DNA of 64,000 nucleotides from Falcatimonas sp. MSJ-15 (GCF_018918265.1 NZ_JAHLQC010000005.1:124001-188000), one strand, 5' to 3'; counted from the stretch's first letter, positions 28,788 to 40,134 are shown. Made by a program: numbers and translations. Notes: generated by a model not told the origin, from the sequence alone.

Positions 28788-30905
28788 ATGAGCGAAGCAT
28801 TTAACGTTGAAGAAATTTTTGGACAGAACGTATTTACTCTTAAGAAGATGAAAGAACGTCTTCCTAAAAAAACATTTGCTGAAGTAAAGAGAGTTATGGA
28901 ATTTGGTGGAGAATTATCACTTCAGACAGCAGATGTAGTTGCAAAGGCAATGAAAGACTGGGCAGTAGAGAATGGAGCAACACATTATACACACTGGTTC
29001 CAGCCATTAACAGGTATCACAGCTGAGAAGCATGATGCTTTCGTTACACATCCAGATGCAGACGGAACAATGATTACAGAATTCTCAGGAAAAGAATTAA
29101 TAAAAGGTGAACCAGATGCATCATCATTCCCATCAGGTGGTCTTCGTGCTACATTCGAAGCAAGAGGATATACAGCATGGGATATCACATCACCTGCTTT
29201 CTTAAAAGAAGATGCAACAGGTGTAATTCTTTGTATTCCTACAGCTTTCTGTTCATATAAAGGTGAAGCACTTGATAAGAAGACTCCATTACTAAGATCA
29301 ATGGAAGCTATCAGTGAGCAGGCTTTACGTATCGTAAGATTATTTGGTAACACAGGAGCTACAAAAGTAACAGCTTCAGTTGGACCAGAACAGGAATATT
29401 TCCTTGTTGACAGAGAAAAATATCTACAGAGAAAAGATTTAATATATGCAGGCCGTACATTATTCGGTGCTCCAGCTCCAAAAGGACAGGAGATGGATGA
29501 TCATTACTTTGGTGTAATTAGAGAACGTGTTGGTGCATACATGAAAGACTTAAATAATGAGTTATGGAAACTTGGTGTTACAGCTAAGACACAGCATAAC
29601 GAAGTTGCTCCTGCACAGCATGAACTTGCACCAGTATATGAGACAGCTAATATTGCAGTTGACCACAATCAGTTAATTATGGAGACTATGAAGAAAGTAG
29701 CTCATAGACATGGTCTTGCTTGTCTTCTTCATGAGAAACCATTCGCAGGTGTTAATGGTTCAGGTAAGCATGATAACTGGTCACTTACAACAGACAATGG
29801 CGTTAACTTATTAGAGCCAGGTGAGACACCTAATGAGAATATTCAGTTCTTATTAGTTCTTGCATGTATCGTAAAAGCAGTTGATATTCATGCAGATTTA
29901 CTTCGTCAGTCAGCATCAGATGTTGGTAATGATCACAGACTTGGAGCTAATGAAGCACCACCAGCTATTATCTCAATGTTCCTTGGCGAACAGTTAGATG
30001 ATGTTGTAAGACAGCTTGTTGAGACAGGTGAAGCTGCATCATGTAAAGAAGGCGGAAGATTAGAGACAGGTGTTAGTACACTTCCTGATCTGTTAAAAGA
30101 TGCAACAGACAGAAACAGAACATCACCATTCGCATTCACAGGTAACAAATTCGAATTCCGTATGGTTGGTTCAGCAGACTCAATCGCAAGCCCTAATACA
30201 ACACTTAATGCAATCGTAGCAGAAGCATTCTGTGAAGCAGCTGATATCCTTGAAAAAGCAGATGACTTCGATATGGCTGTACATGATTTAATTAAGAAAT
30301 ATCTTTCAGAGCACCAGAGAATTATCTTCAATGGTAATGGATATTCAGATGAATGGGTAGCAGAAGCTGAGAGAAGAGGACTTCCAAATATCAAATCAAT
30401 GGTTGCTGCTGTTGAGACACTTACAACAGATAAGTCAGTTAAATTATTTGAGAGATTCGGAATCTTTACAAAAGCAGAACTCGAATCAAGAGCAGAAGTA
30501 TTATATGAGACATATGCTAAGACAATCAATATTGAAGCATTAACAATGGTTGATATGGCTTCAAAACAGATAATACCTGCTGTTATTACATACGCAACAG
30601 AGCTTGCAACTTCAATTAATGAAGTAACAGCAGCTTTACCAGATGCAGATGTAAGCGTTCAGACAGAATTACTTACAGAGACACAGGCACTTCTTAGTGA
30701 TACAAAAGTTGCACTTGCAAAACTTACAGATGTTCAGGCTAAAGGTGCAGCAATGCCAGATGGTAAAGAACAGGCTGAATATTACAGAGATGTTGTTAAG
30801 ACAGCAATGGATGAATTAAGAGCACCTGTTGATAAACTTGAGATGATTGTAGACAAAGAGATTTGGCCACTTCCATCATATGGCGATTTAATGTTTGAAG
30901 TATAA
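28788..30905 (+). CDS. glnN: Type III glutamine synthetase
   Basis: GS III signatures; start at ATG 28788 after GAAAGGAA RBS. Confidence 0.92.
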   Translation: MSEAFNVEEIFGQNVFTLKKMKERLPKKTFAEVKRVMEFGGELSLQTADVVAKAMKDWAVENGATHYTHWFQPLTGITAEKHDAFVTHPDADGTMITEFSGKELIKGEPDASSFPSGGLRATFEARGYTAWDITSPAFLKEDATGVILCIPTAFCSYKGEALDKKTPLLRSMEAISEQALRIVRLFGNTGATKVTASVGPEQEYFLVDREKYLQRKDLIYAGRTLFGAPAPKGQEMDDHYFGVIRERVGAYMKDLNNELWKLGVTAKTQHNEVAPAQHELAPVYETANIAVDHNQLIMETMKKVAHRHGLACLLHEKPFAGVNGSGKHDNWSLTTDNGVNLLEPGETPNENIQFLLVLACIVKAVDIHADLLRQSASDVGNDHRLGANEAPPAIISMFLGEQLDDVVRQLVETGEAASCKEGGRLETGVSTLPDLLKDATDRNRTSPFAFTGNKFEFRMVGSADSIASPNTTLNAIVAEAFCEAADILEKADDFDMAVHDLIKKYLSEHQRIIFNGNGYSDEWVAEAERRGLPNIKSMVAAVETLTTDKSVKLFERFGIFTKAELESRAEVLYETYAKTINIEALTMVDMASKQIIPAVITYATELATSINEVTAALPDADVSVQTELLTETQALLSDTKVALAKLTDVQAKGAAMPDGKEQAEYYRDVVKTAMDELRAPVDKLEMIVDKEIWPLPSYGDLMFEV

Positions 30906-31038
30906 TATAGAAGATTAATAGTATCTTATATACCCTGTAAATATGATTAATGTGAAGACAGAACCGGATTATATGGTTCTGTCTTTTGCGTTTACAATAA
31001 AAAAATTAACAAAAAGATGAAAAAAATCAACCTTGTGG

Positions 31039-31067
31039 TTGACAAAAAGCTTTTTGATTGATATAAT
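31039..31067 (+). promoter_or_regulatory. Consensus sigma70 promoter with embedded dyads
   Basis: TTGACA-17 nt-TATAAT; palindrome CAAAAAGCTTTTTG 31043-31056; dyad TCAACC/GGTTGA 31027-31042. Confidence 0.75.
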
Positions 31068-31112
31068 GATAATGTAAGAAAGAAAGGAGCAATATATAAG
31101 GAGGGTACAAGT

Positions 31113-31475
31113 ATGGCAACAGAATTAGGAAAATTTTTAAAAAAACTTCGTATAGATCGAGGTGAAGTGCTTAAGCACATGGCAGAAAAATTAAAAGTTA
31201 CATCATCATTTTTATCTGCTGTAGAAAATGGAAAGAAGAGGATGCCTAGTGCATGGATGGAAACCATAATTGATTTATATGAATTAGATGAACAAAAAAT
31301 AATTGATTTTGAAAAAGCGATTGCTAAAACTGAAGAAAATGTTGAAATGAATATATCAAATTTACCAGTGCCAAATAAAGAAATAGCGGTTTCTTTTGCG
31401 AGAAAATTTCAGGATTTTGATGAAATAGAAATTGAACAAATTAGAAAAATTATGGAAGGAGCAAAGCGACGATGA
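31113..31475 (+). CDS. XRE-family HTH regulator
   Basis: LGKFLKKLRIDRGEVLKHMAEKLKVTSSFLSAVENGKKRMP. Confidence 0.9.
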   Translation: MATELGKFLKKLRIDRGEVLKHMAEKLKVTSSFLSAVENGKKRMPSAWMETIIDLYELDEQKIIDFEKAIAKTEENVEMNISNLPVPNKEIAVSFARKFQDFDEIEIEQIRKIMEGAKRR

Positions 31476-31993
31476 CATGTTATAAAGCACAAGGGGTATC
31501 TAGAAAAGATATACGACGGTTTGTTAAAAAAATCAAGAAGTTAGTGGGACTAGAAAATGAATTATATTTTCCAATAGTAGAATTTTTAGAAAATATATTG
31601 CCAGAAATCATTCCGGATTTTCAATTGGAAATTTTACCACGGTTGGTTATGGGAGATAAACATGGAGAAACCTTTCCTAATAGAAATATAATAAGAATTA
31701 GGGAAGATGTATATGATCGAGCAGTCGAAGGTGGAGAAAGAGATAGAATGACAATAGCTCATGAGATAGGACATTTATTTATGCATGAGGAAGAAAATAT
31801 TTCACTGTGTCGTATGAATTCAAAACAGAGATTACCAGCTTATGAAGATCCAGAATGGCAGGCAGATGCATTTGGAGGTGAATTATTAGCTTCATCGTAT
31901 CTTATAGAAGGAATGTCTCCTTGTGATGTGAGAGATAAATGCGGGGTAACGATATCAGCTGCACGTGTTCAGTTGAATGCTCTACATAAATAA
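31472..31993 (+). CDS. ImmA/IrrE family metallopeptidase
   Basis: MTIAHEIGHLFMHEEE; translationally coupled to XRE gene. Confidence 0.9.
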   Translation: MTCYKAQGVSRKDIRRFVKKIKKLVGLENELYFPIVEFLENILPEIIPDFQLEILPRLVMGDKHGETFPNRNIIRIREDVYDRAVEGGERDRMTIAHEIGHLFMHEEENISLCRMNSKQRLPAYEDPEWQADAFGGELLASSYLIEGMSPCDVRDKCGVTISAARVQLNALHK

Positions 31994-32180
31994 AAAGTAT
32001 TAAGGCAGGTGATGTAGTATTGAGTGTATTATAAGTTAAGTAATGTAATTAATATGAAACATTTCTACCAAAAATGTATCATATTTTAACCAATTGGGGA
32101 TACGAATGCCCTCCAAACAAGTTAGGCTTCTTATCCTCATAAACAAAAAAATAAACTATGATATAGGAGGCTAGCATAAT

Positions 32181-32804
32181 ATGAAATCTTTTATGTATAG
32201 GAATGATCCTTTGTTTTTAAGGAATGAGTTTGAAACTGATGGTAAATGGGAAATTCCGCTGATTAAAAAGCGAGACGTTGAATTAAGTAATGTGAATTTG
32301 ATAGCAATATCTGATACGAAGTATAATGATAGAGAAGAGAATCGTAGAAGAGGTGTACATTTTTTTGTTGATGATTATAAATTTGAAAATGTATATAAAA
32401 ATCCTGAGAGGGCAATTGTGAGATTATCTCAATATTCATTTGTTCTTACACCAGATTTTTCTACATATTCTAATATGAATTATTGGAGACAATTAGAAAG
32501 CGTTGCGCATAGCAGATGGTGTGGAGCGTTTTGGCAAGATCAAGGTATGAGTGTTATTCCGACTGTGTCCTGGAGTACATCAACATCATTTGATTTTTGC
32601 TTTGATGGAATAGAAGAAGGATCTATCGTTGCTGTTGGGATGATAGGGTGCAAACATTCAAAAAAAGAATTTCTGTATGGTTATGATAAAATGCTCACAA
32701 AAATAAATCCATCAACTATTCTTTGCTTTGGCTCACCATTTGAAGAAATGGAAGGAAATATCGTTGCTGTTGATTACATAAAATCAAGAAGGGCGGTGAG
32801 ATAA
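32181..32804 (+). CDS. DUF4417 family protein
   Basis: GVHFFVDDYKFENVYKNPERAIVRLSQYSFVLTPDFS...RWCGAFWQDQGMSVIPTVSW pattern. Confidence 0.75.
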   Translation: MKSFMYRNDPLFLRNEFETDGKWEIPLIKKRDVELSNVNLIAISDTKYNDREENRRRGVHFFVDDYKFENVYKNPERAIVRLSQYSFVLTPDFSTYSNMNYWRQLESVAHSRWCGAFWQDQGMSVIPTVSWSTSTSFDFCFDGIEEGSIVAVGMIGCKHSKKEFLYGYDKMLTKINPSTILCFGSPFEEMEGNIVAVDYIKSRRAVR

Positions 32805-33226
32805 TGGGCGGAAGAGGAAGTAGTTCAGGTGTAAGTATTAGTGGAAAAACATATGGCTTTGAATATAAGTCATTAGTAACATATGGTAATATAAAATTTG
32901 TAGTTCCAATTGAGAAAAATACAACAGCTCCTATGGAAACAATGACTAAGAATAGAGTTTATGTTACATTGAATAAGGAAGGAAATCCAAAATGCATTTC
33001 ATATTATGACAAAGATAATAAAAGGAAAAAACAGATTGATTTGGAAAAGCCACATAGAGGCATGTTACCACATGTACATCATGGATACAATCATAATGAA
33101 AATGATAATGTTAAGGGGGCTACAAAATTAAATTTAAAAGAAAGAGAACTTGTATATATAGCGTATAATATATGGAAGGAAAAGAAAAATGATGCATGGA
33201 AAAAGTGGAAATCAAGCAACAAGTAA
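32804..33226 (+). CDS. MGGRGSSSG-type protein, putative phage/toxin-associated
   Basis: MGGRGSSSG start and GMLPHVHHGYNHNEND; overlaps the DUF4417 stop codon. Confidence 0.55.
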   Translation: MGGRGSSSGVSISGKTYGFEYKSLVTYGNIKFVVPIEKNTTAPMETMTKNRVYVTLNKEGNPKCISYYDKDNKRKKQIDLEKPHRGMLPHVHHGYNHNENDNVKGATKLNLKERELVYIAYNIWKEKKNDAWKKWKSSNK

Positions 33227-33494
33227 TATGACTTGGGATGAATATGGAAAATGGCAACGTTGGGATGAATGGCCAGAAAAAGCTGAAAATCCTCCGTTAA
33301 CAGTAGAAACTTCATTTTGGTATGAAAACCAGGAGTATATGGTAACTAAATTAGGCGATGATTATGTGATTGTTTCACAACCGGAATTTGAAATAATTAT
33401 TTCAAATAAAAATTTTATTAGCCTATTAGAAATGATTTTTATACATGGAAAATCGTTTAAAGAACTATTGCCAAAGTTATTATTTGAAAAATAA
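33189..33494 (+). CDS. Hypothetical protein, possible immunity partner
   Basis: Small acidic ORF overlapping the end of the preceding gene. Confidence 0.45.
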   Translation: MMHGKSGNQATSNMTWDEYGKWQRWDEWPEKAENPPLTVETSFWYENQEYMVTKLGDDYVIVSQPEFEIIISNKNFISLLEMIFIHGKSFKELLPKLLFEK

Positions 33495-33783
33495 AAACAC
33501 TCCCACATAGAGCTACCAACACTATGTGGGATATCTGAGGATACGAATACCCTCCAAACAAGTACTTAATATTATATATGATTAGTGTTAAAGTGTCAAG
33601 AATAAATATATATTATTTTGAAAAGAAGAATAAAAGAAGAATAAAAAATTGACCCCAAAAATACGGTTGAAGAATGATGTAGTAAAGTGTAAAATATACA
33701 AGTAGCATTAATATACAATATTGATATTAGACAGAATTATATTAATATCAAATGTCTGATATACAAGAGATGGATGGAGAGAC

Positions 33784-34653
33784 ATGAATAAGAAGATTAC
33801 CCGCACACTTGGAAGTTATGGAGAAGTTAATCCTGAATTTATGCAATATGAATTTGCTTTTAGAAAAGCATGTGATATTGTAATAAAATATGATTTTGAA
33901 AGTGAAATCTGTACGATTCATAGATTTAGTATGGATCTTATATTTATTGAAGAAGCAGCAGGAGATTATGACAGACTGTTTAATGAATTTATACAAAAAT
34001 ATATTGTGGAAGAAGATAGATTGGCAGTAAAAAAGATGCTTGCTCTTGAAAATGTTGTTTCTAGGTATAAAGATGGAGAAGAAGAACAGGTTACACAATT
34101 CAGAGTAAGAGATGGATTTGGTAATATATATTGGCTTTTAGCCAGTACATATTTCTATGATGAAGATGGAAGAAGACAGCTGTATACAATTCACAGGAAT
34201 GTTACTAAGTCAAAAGAGATAGATCTGTTAGAAGAACGAAAGAGAATTGAAGAAGAAAAACGCAGATATGAGGATAATCTATCAGATGATGAGCATAAGT
34301 ATAAGATTGTAGTAGAACATTCTGATGCATTTATCTTTGAATGGCGACAGGGTGTTGGATTTAATTTTAGAACTGAACCGGACAGATATATTTTTGCAGG
34401 TATGTTTGAAGGCAGAAGTGTGATAAAGACACTACTGTTTGGTGATATTGTTCACAAAGATGATGCGGCTGCTTTTAGAAGATTTTGCAGTGATATGAAT
34501 TCAGGCAATGAAAAAGGAAGTATTGTAGTAAGACTTCGTAATGTTTTTGGACAATATATGCGTTACAGAATCAATCTTACAGATACTTATAGTAACGGAA
34601 TAAGAACAAAACGTGTAGGTTCGATGATTAATCTTGACGTTAATGAGATATAA
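33784..34653 (+). CDS. PAS-like sensory domain protein
   Basis: FRVRDGFGNIYWLLASTYFYDEDGRRQLYTIHRNVTKSKE and a second PAS-like repeat. Confidence 0.6.
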   Translation: MNKKITRTLGSYGEVNPEFMQYEFAFRKACDIVIKYDFESEICTIHRFSMDLIFIEEAAGDYDRLFNEFIQKYIVEEDRLAVKKMLALENVVSRYKDGEEEQVTQFRVRDGFGNIYWLLASTYFYDEDGRRQLYTIHRNVTKSKEIDLLEERKRIEEEKRRYEDNLSDDEHKYKIVVEHSDAFIFEWRQGVGFNFRTEPDRYIFAGMFEGRSVIKTLLFGDIVHKDDAAAFRRFCSDMNSGNEKGSIVVRLRNVFGQYMRYRINLTDTYSNGIRTKRVGSMINLDVNEI

Positions 34654-34800
34654 GTTTAGTATTTAGACATAGATAAGCAATTATAAAACTGATTTTGTAT
34701 AAGATAGCAGCTTGTAATATTATAAGAATATAAGGTTGTTTTACAACTATTAGTGTGGTAAATGCTTACTAAATATAGAATATTAAGGAGAAAAGTGGAT

Positions 34801-36018
34801 ATGAGAGCATATGAAAGATTATTAAAATATGTATCATTTGATACACAGTCAGATGAGAATAGTACAACTTGTCCAAGTACTGATAAGCAGAGAGTACTTG
34901 CGGATGTACTTGCAAAAGAGATGAATGAGATAGGAATACAGGGTGTTAAAGTTGATGAAAATGGTTATGTATATGGCTATATTGAAGCGACTAAAGGAAT
35001 GGAAGAACTTCCTGTAATAGGACTTATTGCACATATGGATACTGCACCTGCTATGAGTGGTGCTAATATAAAGCCACATATTATAGAAAATTATGATGGT
35101 AACGATATAGTACTTAATGCTCAGAAGAATATTGTTATGGAGACTGAGAAATTCCCTCATCTTTTATCATATATAGGTAAGACTCTTATTGTAACAGATG
35201 GAACAACATTACTTGGTGCAGATGATAAAGCAGGAATATCTGAGATTCTTACAGCAGCAGAAGAACTTATTAATGATAAAAGTGTTGGTCATGGTAAGAT
35301 TGTAATAGGATTTACACCTGATGAAGAGATTGGTAGTGGTGCGGATCATTTTGATGTAAAAGGCTTTGGAGCAGATTTTGCATATACTGTTGATGGTGGA
35401 GCACTTGGAGAACTTGAATATGAGAACTTTAATGCAGCAGCAGCAGTTGTTAATGTTCAGGGAGCTAATATACATCCTGGTGAAGCGAAGAATAAGATGA
35501 AGAGTGCTATTCTTATGGCGATAGAGTATAATTCAATGCTTCCTGCTAATGAGATTCCGGCACATACAGAAGGATATGAAGGTTTTTATCACTTATGTGA
35601 GATGCATGGAGATGAAGAGACAGCAAAAGCAGTCTATATCATAAGAGATCATAATATGGACAACTTTGAAAATAGAAAGAAATATATGACAAAAGTAGCA
35701 GATTATCTTAATGATAAATATGGTAAAGGTACATTTGAACTTACATTAAAGGACAGCTATTACAATATGAAGAAGATGATTGAGCCACATATGGAGATTA
35801 TAGACAGAGCAAAAGAAGCTATGTTAAAAGCATCTGTTACACCGGTTGTAGTTCCTATAAGAGGTGGTACAGATGGTGCAAGACTCTCATACGAAGGACT
35901 TCCATGTCCTAATATTTCAACAGGCGGTCATAATTTCCATGGTAAGTATGAATATATACCAGTTGAATCAATGGATAAGATGGTTGAGATTATCAAGAAT
36001 ATCGTGTCTGCTAATTAA
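34801..36018 (+). CDS. pepT: Peptidase T
   Basis: MRAYERLLKYVSFDTQSDE..., GLIAHMDTAPAMSG, GFTPDEEIGSGADHFD. Confidence 0.92.
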   Translation: MRAYERLLKYVSFDTQSDENSTTCPSTDKQRVLADVLAKEMNEIGIQGVKVDENGYVYGYIEATKGMEELPVIGLIAHMDTAPAMSGANIKPHIIENYDGNDIVLNAQKNIVMETEKFPHLLSYIGKTLIVTDGTTLLGADDKAGISEILTAAEELINDKSVGHGKIVIGFTPDEEIGSGADHFDVKGFGADFAYTVDGGALGELEYENFNAAAAVVNVQGANIHPGEAKNKMKSAILMAIEYNSMLPANEIPAHTEGYEGFYHLCEMHGDEETAKAVYIIRDHNMDNFENRKKYMTKVADYLNDKYGKGTFELTLKDSYYNMKKMIEPHMEIIDRAKEAMLKASVTPVVVPIRGGTDGARLSYEGLPCPNISTGGHNFHGKYEYIPVESMDKMVEIIKNIVSAN

Positions 36019-36132
36019 GATTCTGGAGAAGAATATAGCTTAAAATACAGTAAGAATATAAGGCTATTGTTACGAATATTATTAGTACAATTTAAGACGT
36101 AAAAATGCAGAAAGGAGTGGCGGCATAAATAC

Positions 36133-37191
36133 TTGCTGCCAAAGCTTATAATGACAGTGAATGAATATACAGATTATATAGTTGAGAAGACATGTGAGCT
36201 TCTTGCTATTGATAGTCCTACGGGATATACAAGACATGCAGCAGAATATCTCATGAATGAGTTAAGCACAATGGGATATGAACCTAAGATGACAGTTAAA
36301 GGTGGCGTAATTGTTAATCTCCCGGGTAAAGATAAAGAGAACGGTCTTGTGTTTGGCGCACATATTGATACACTCGGTGGAATGGTGCATGAAGTTAAAG
36401 GTAATGGTGCACTTAAGATTACTAATCTTGGTGGACTAAATCCTAATAATACAGAAGCAGAGACAGTTAAGATATTAACAAGAGATGGCAAAGTATATGA
36501 TGGTACAATGCAGCTTAGCAATGCTTCAATACATGTTAATCCATCATATCAGTCAACAGAGAGAACATTTGATACAATGGAAGTTGTAATTGATGAGCTG
36601 GTATCATGTGCTGATGATGTTAAAAAGTTAGGAATTGGAACAGGTGATTTTGTCGCATTTAATCCAAGAACAACAGTTACTAAGAGTGGATTTATTAAGA
36701 GCAGATTCCTTGATGACAAACTAAGTGCAGGAATTTTACTTGGATTTGCAAAATATTTAAAAGATGAAAATCTCACACCAGAGAGAAATATTTTCCTGCA
36801 TTTTACAGTATATGAAGAAGTTGGACATGGATGTTCAGCATCAATGCCTGAAGGTGTTACAGAGATTATATCCGTTGATATGGGTTGTGTTGGCGATGGA
36901 CTTGCATGTAAAGAGAATATGGTATCAATATGTGCAAAAGACAGTCATGGACCATATAACTTTGATGTTGTTAACAGACTTATTGACATTGCTAAAAAAC
37001 ATGAACTTAATTATGCTGTTGATATCTATCCAAGATATGGATCGGATGCAGATGCAGCACTTGATGCAGGATATGATGTAAGACATGGATTAATCGGTGC
37101 AGGTGTATATGCATCTCATGGTTATGAACGTTCACATAAAGATGGTGTAAGAGATACATTTGAACTTATAAAGGGATATGTATTTGATTAA
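36133..37191 (+). CDS. M42 family metallopeptidase; start uncertain (TTG 36133 or ATG 36151)
   Basis: VFGAHIDTLGGMVHEV, FLHFTVYEEVGHG, SHGYERSHKDG. Confidence 0.85.
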   Translation: MLPKLIMTVNEYTDYIVEKTCELLAIDSPTGYTRHAAEYLMNELSTMGYEPKMTVKGGVIVNLPGKDKENGLVFGAHIDTLGGMVHEVKGNGALKITNLGGLNPNNTEAETVKILTRDGKVYDGTMQLSNASIHVNPSYQSTERTFDTMEVVIDELVSCADDVKKLGIGTGDFVAFNPRTTVTKSGFIKSRFLDDKLSAGILLGFAKYLKDENLTPERNIFLHFTVYEEVGHGCSASMPEGVTEIISVDMGCVGDGLACKENMVSICAKDSHGPYNFDVVNRLIDIAKKHELNYAVDIYPRYGSDADAALDAGYDVRHGLIGAGVYASHGYERSHKDGVRDTFELIKGYVFD

Positions 37192-37781
37192 TTGAAGTTA
37201 ACTAAGATTAATTACGATTAACTGATATTAATTACGATTAACTAATATAGCACAGTTATAGTGCTGACATTTTAATGATTAAAAATCGTTGGGGTGACAG
37301 CACTATTTTTTTACAAATAAATATTTAAATCATAAAAAGCCTATAAACACAAAAAAACTTCCAAATTAGGAAGCTTCTTTGAAAGGAAGTTATTTACCAC
37401 AATTAATAAAGGGGAAGAATTGTGGTATAAAAAAAGGGAGGAATGAATCTTTCGATCCATTTATGAAAAAAAATCTTTTTCAAATATTTGAAGTAGTAAT
37501 TGCTTACTACGTTTCATCTAAGTTATGGCTTTATTATATAAGTTAGAAGTGAAGAAATAATGTTTAGAATGTAAAGGTTTATTTAATGATATGTGAACAA
37601 AATATGAAGATGTACATTAATACGTTATTAAAATGACGTGAATTTTAAGCATATAGAGTGTAGAAAGACTAAAATAGTATGAATAGAATTGTATAAAATG
37701 AATATAAAAACAACATTAATGATTATCTGGTACATAGATTATAGATTGCTGTGTACCAGATAATTATTGTAAATAGATGAA

Positions 37782-38327
37782 TTAGAATAGATCTTCTACT
37801 TTTTCAGGTTCATTATAGTCAATACCAAAAGTATCTACTGTCATTGACTTGATAACCTGTGGTGTAAGAGGTTTGTCACTGTAATCTGTATTAACAGATG
37901 CAATCTTGTCTATGATATCAAGACCTTCTGTGACTTTACCAAAAGCAGCATACTGTCCATCAAGATGAGGTGAATCCTTGTGCATAATGAAGAACTGTGA
38001 GCCTGCTGAATCTGGATGACTTGAACGAGCCATAGATAATACGCCCTTTGTATGGCGAAGATCATTATCAAAACCGTTCATAGCGAATTCACCTTTGATT
38101 GCATAACCTGGACCACCGATACCGATACCTTGTGGATCTCCACCCTGAATCATAAATCCTTTAATGACTCTGTGGAATATAAGTCCATCATAAAAACCTT
38201 TTTTTACAAGACTGATAAAGTTATTAACAGTATTAGGAGCGATATCAGGATATAATTCAGCTTTCATAATATCGCCATTGTTCATTGTAATTGTAACAAC
38301 TGGATTCTGTGCCAATGTTATTACCAC
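37782..38327 (-). CDS. Cyclophilin-type peptidyl-prolyl isomerase
   Basis: GLIFHRVIKGFMIQGGDPQGIGIGGPGYAIKGEF...AGSQFFIMHKDSPHLDGQYAAFGKV. Confidence 0.93.
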   Translation of the reverse strand: MVITLAQNPVVTITMNNGDIMKAELYPDIAPNTVNNFISLVKKGFYDGLIFHRVIKGFMIQGGDPQGIGIGGPGYAIKGEFAMNGFDNDLRHTKGVLSMARSSHPDSAGSQFFIMHKDSPHLDGQYAAFGKVTEGLDIIDKIASVNTDYSDKPLTPQVIKSMTVDTFGIDYNEPEKVEDLF

Positions 38328-38473
38328 CTTTCAAAATAAAATATATTCTATGAGTATAGCATAAAAAAGACATTTTAACAATCCGGTGTTTTAGAGACTA
38401 AAATAGTAAAAATATGTCTTTAATAATAACAATATGTGTGCTAGAATGTGTAATTATTGGAGGAATGAGAGAG

Positions 38474-39655
38474 ATGTTGAAAGCAGTATTGTTTGATATG
38501 GATGGAGTGCTTGTAGACAGTGAGCCGATGCATAAAGAAGCTGTTAAAAGAGTTCTTATGGGACTTGGATATGAATTCGATGATGAATATTATGAACAGT
38601 TTATTGGCACAACTAATCCATATATGTGGAAATGTATCCGGGAAAAATATGGAATTGTGGAAGAAGTCCCATATCTTAACAGTCTTGTTGCGGATATGAA
38701 GTCAGAACTTATTAGAGAAAATGGATATCGTAAGATAGATGGAGTATATGAACTTGTAAAAGATCTAAAAGAACATGGTCTGATACTTGTTGTCGCATCA
38801 TCATCACCAAGAGATTATATAGAGCAAGTGATAGATGGTGTTGGAATAGCTCAGTTTTTTGACTATATAGTATCTGGAGAAGAAGTACCTAATCCAAAGC
38901 CGGCACCGGATATATTTCTTGAAGCGGCAAAGAGAGCTAATGTATGTAATGATGAATGTATTATTTTTGAAGATTCTTATAATGGACAAAGAGCAGCATA
39001 TAATGCAGGGATACCGGTAATAGGATATATTAATCCAGGTTCTGGAAAGCAGGATCTTAGTCTTTGTGATATGCTTTTTGAAGGATATGATGAACTTGAT
39101 TATCAATTTGTATATGAAGTATACTGCAGGCATTTTGGATATCCTGTTCAGATATGCGAGACTGAGAGAACTATAGTAAGAGAGATAACAGTCGATGATG
39201 TTCCGGCACTTTATAGAATATATAAAGGTAATGTTACCAAGTATATTGAGCCACTTTATAGCAATATAAAAGATGAGATAGAGTTCACTAAATCATATAT
39301 TGAGAATCAATACAAATTCTTTGGATATGGAATGTGGGTTGTTGTTCTTAAAGAAACAGGTAAAGTTATAGGACGTGCAGGGCTTGAGAACAGAGATGTA
39401 TGTGGTGAGAATCAGGTAGAACTTGGTTATGTTATAGCAGAAGCATATCAGAATAACAATATAGCAACGGAAGTAATTACAGAGATTATTAATTATGCAG
39501 CTAAAAGACTTTATATAGAGAATCTTAATATATTTACAGATCCACGCAATGAAGCTTCTATGAGAATTGCTAACAAACTTGGTTTTGAATGTAAAGGCGA
39601 GACAAACGATTCTAATGGAGAACATTATATGTGGTTCTCAAAGAATATTATATAA
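38474..39655 (+). CDS. HAD phosphatase fused to GNAT acetyltransferase
   Basis: VLFDMDGVLVDSEP...FEDSYNGQRAAYNAGIPVIGY then GNAT-like REITVDDVPALYRIYKGN...ELGYVIAEAYQNNNIATEVITEII. Confidence 0.85.
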   Translation: MLKAVLFDMDGVLVDSEPMHKEAVKRVLMGLGYEFDDEYYEQFIGTTNPYMWKCIREKYGIVEEVPYLNSLVADMKSELIRENGYRKIDGVYELVKDLKEHGLILVVASSSPRDYIEQVIDGVGIAQFFDYIVSGEEVPNPKPAPDIFLEAAKRANVCNDECIIFEDSYNGQRAAYNAGIPVIGYINPGSGKQDLSLCDMLFEGYDELDYQFVYEVYCRHFGYPVQICETERTIVREITVDDVPALYRIYKGNVTKYIEPLYSNIKDEIEFTKSYIENQYKFFGYGMWVVVLKETGKVIGRAGLENRDVCGENQVELGYVIAEAYQNNNIATEVITEIINYAAKRLYIENLNIFTDPRNEASMRIANKLGFECKGETNDSNGEHYMWFSKNII

Positions 39656-39818
39656 GATACTATTTTTGTAGAATTAACAGGACATAAGCTGATATATTTA
39701 AGAATAAGAACTACCACTTAGAATATTATGAAACATATATAAAAAGGTAGTTAGGAATATTTAGGCGAAACGCATATGTAAGTATGTAAGGCTGTAAAAT
39801 ATAAATAGCATCAATAAA

Positions 39819-39865
39819 ACACGTTCAATCTAAGCACATTATTGTTACTTAGATTGAACGTGTTT
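39819..39865. terminator. Strong bidirectional hairpin terminator
   Basis: AACACGTTCAATCTAAG...CTTAGATTGAACGTGTT. Confidence 0.65.
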
Positions 39866-40130
39866 TAATTATTTAACATATCTTAATTACTCAAGATTGT
39901 TCAATGTGTTTTAATTATTTAACATATCTTAATTACTCAAGATTGTTCAATGTGTTTTAATTATTTAACATATCTTAATTACTCAAGATTGTTCAATGTG
40001 TTTTAATTATTTAACATATCTTAATTACTCAAGATTGTTCAATGTGTTTTAATTATTTAACATATCTTAATTACTCAAGATTGTTCAATGTGTTTTAATT
40101 ATTTAACATATTCTAATTGCTCAATATGTT
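39854..40130. repeat. 46-bp tandem repeat, about 5 near-identical units plus degenerate ends
   Basis: Unit TTCAATGTGTTTTAATTATTTAACATATCTTAATTACTCAAGATTG at 39900, 39946, 39992, 40038; partial flanking units. Confidence 0.9.
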
Positions 40131-40134
40131 CTAA

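Noticed and set aside
29933-30529. 198-aa minus-strand ORF within glnN
   Set aside because: Antisense shadow of a highly conserved enzyme gene.
39854-40130. CRISPR array (46-bp repeats)
   Set aside because: Tandem head-to-tail repeats without unique spacers.
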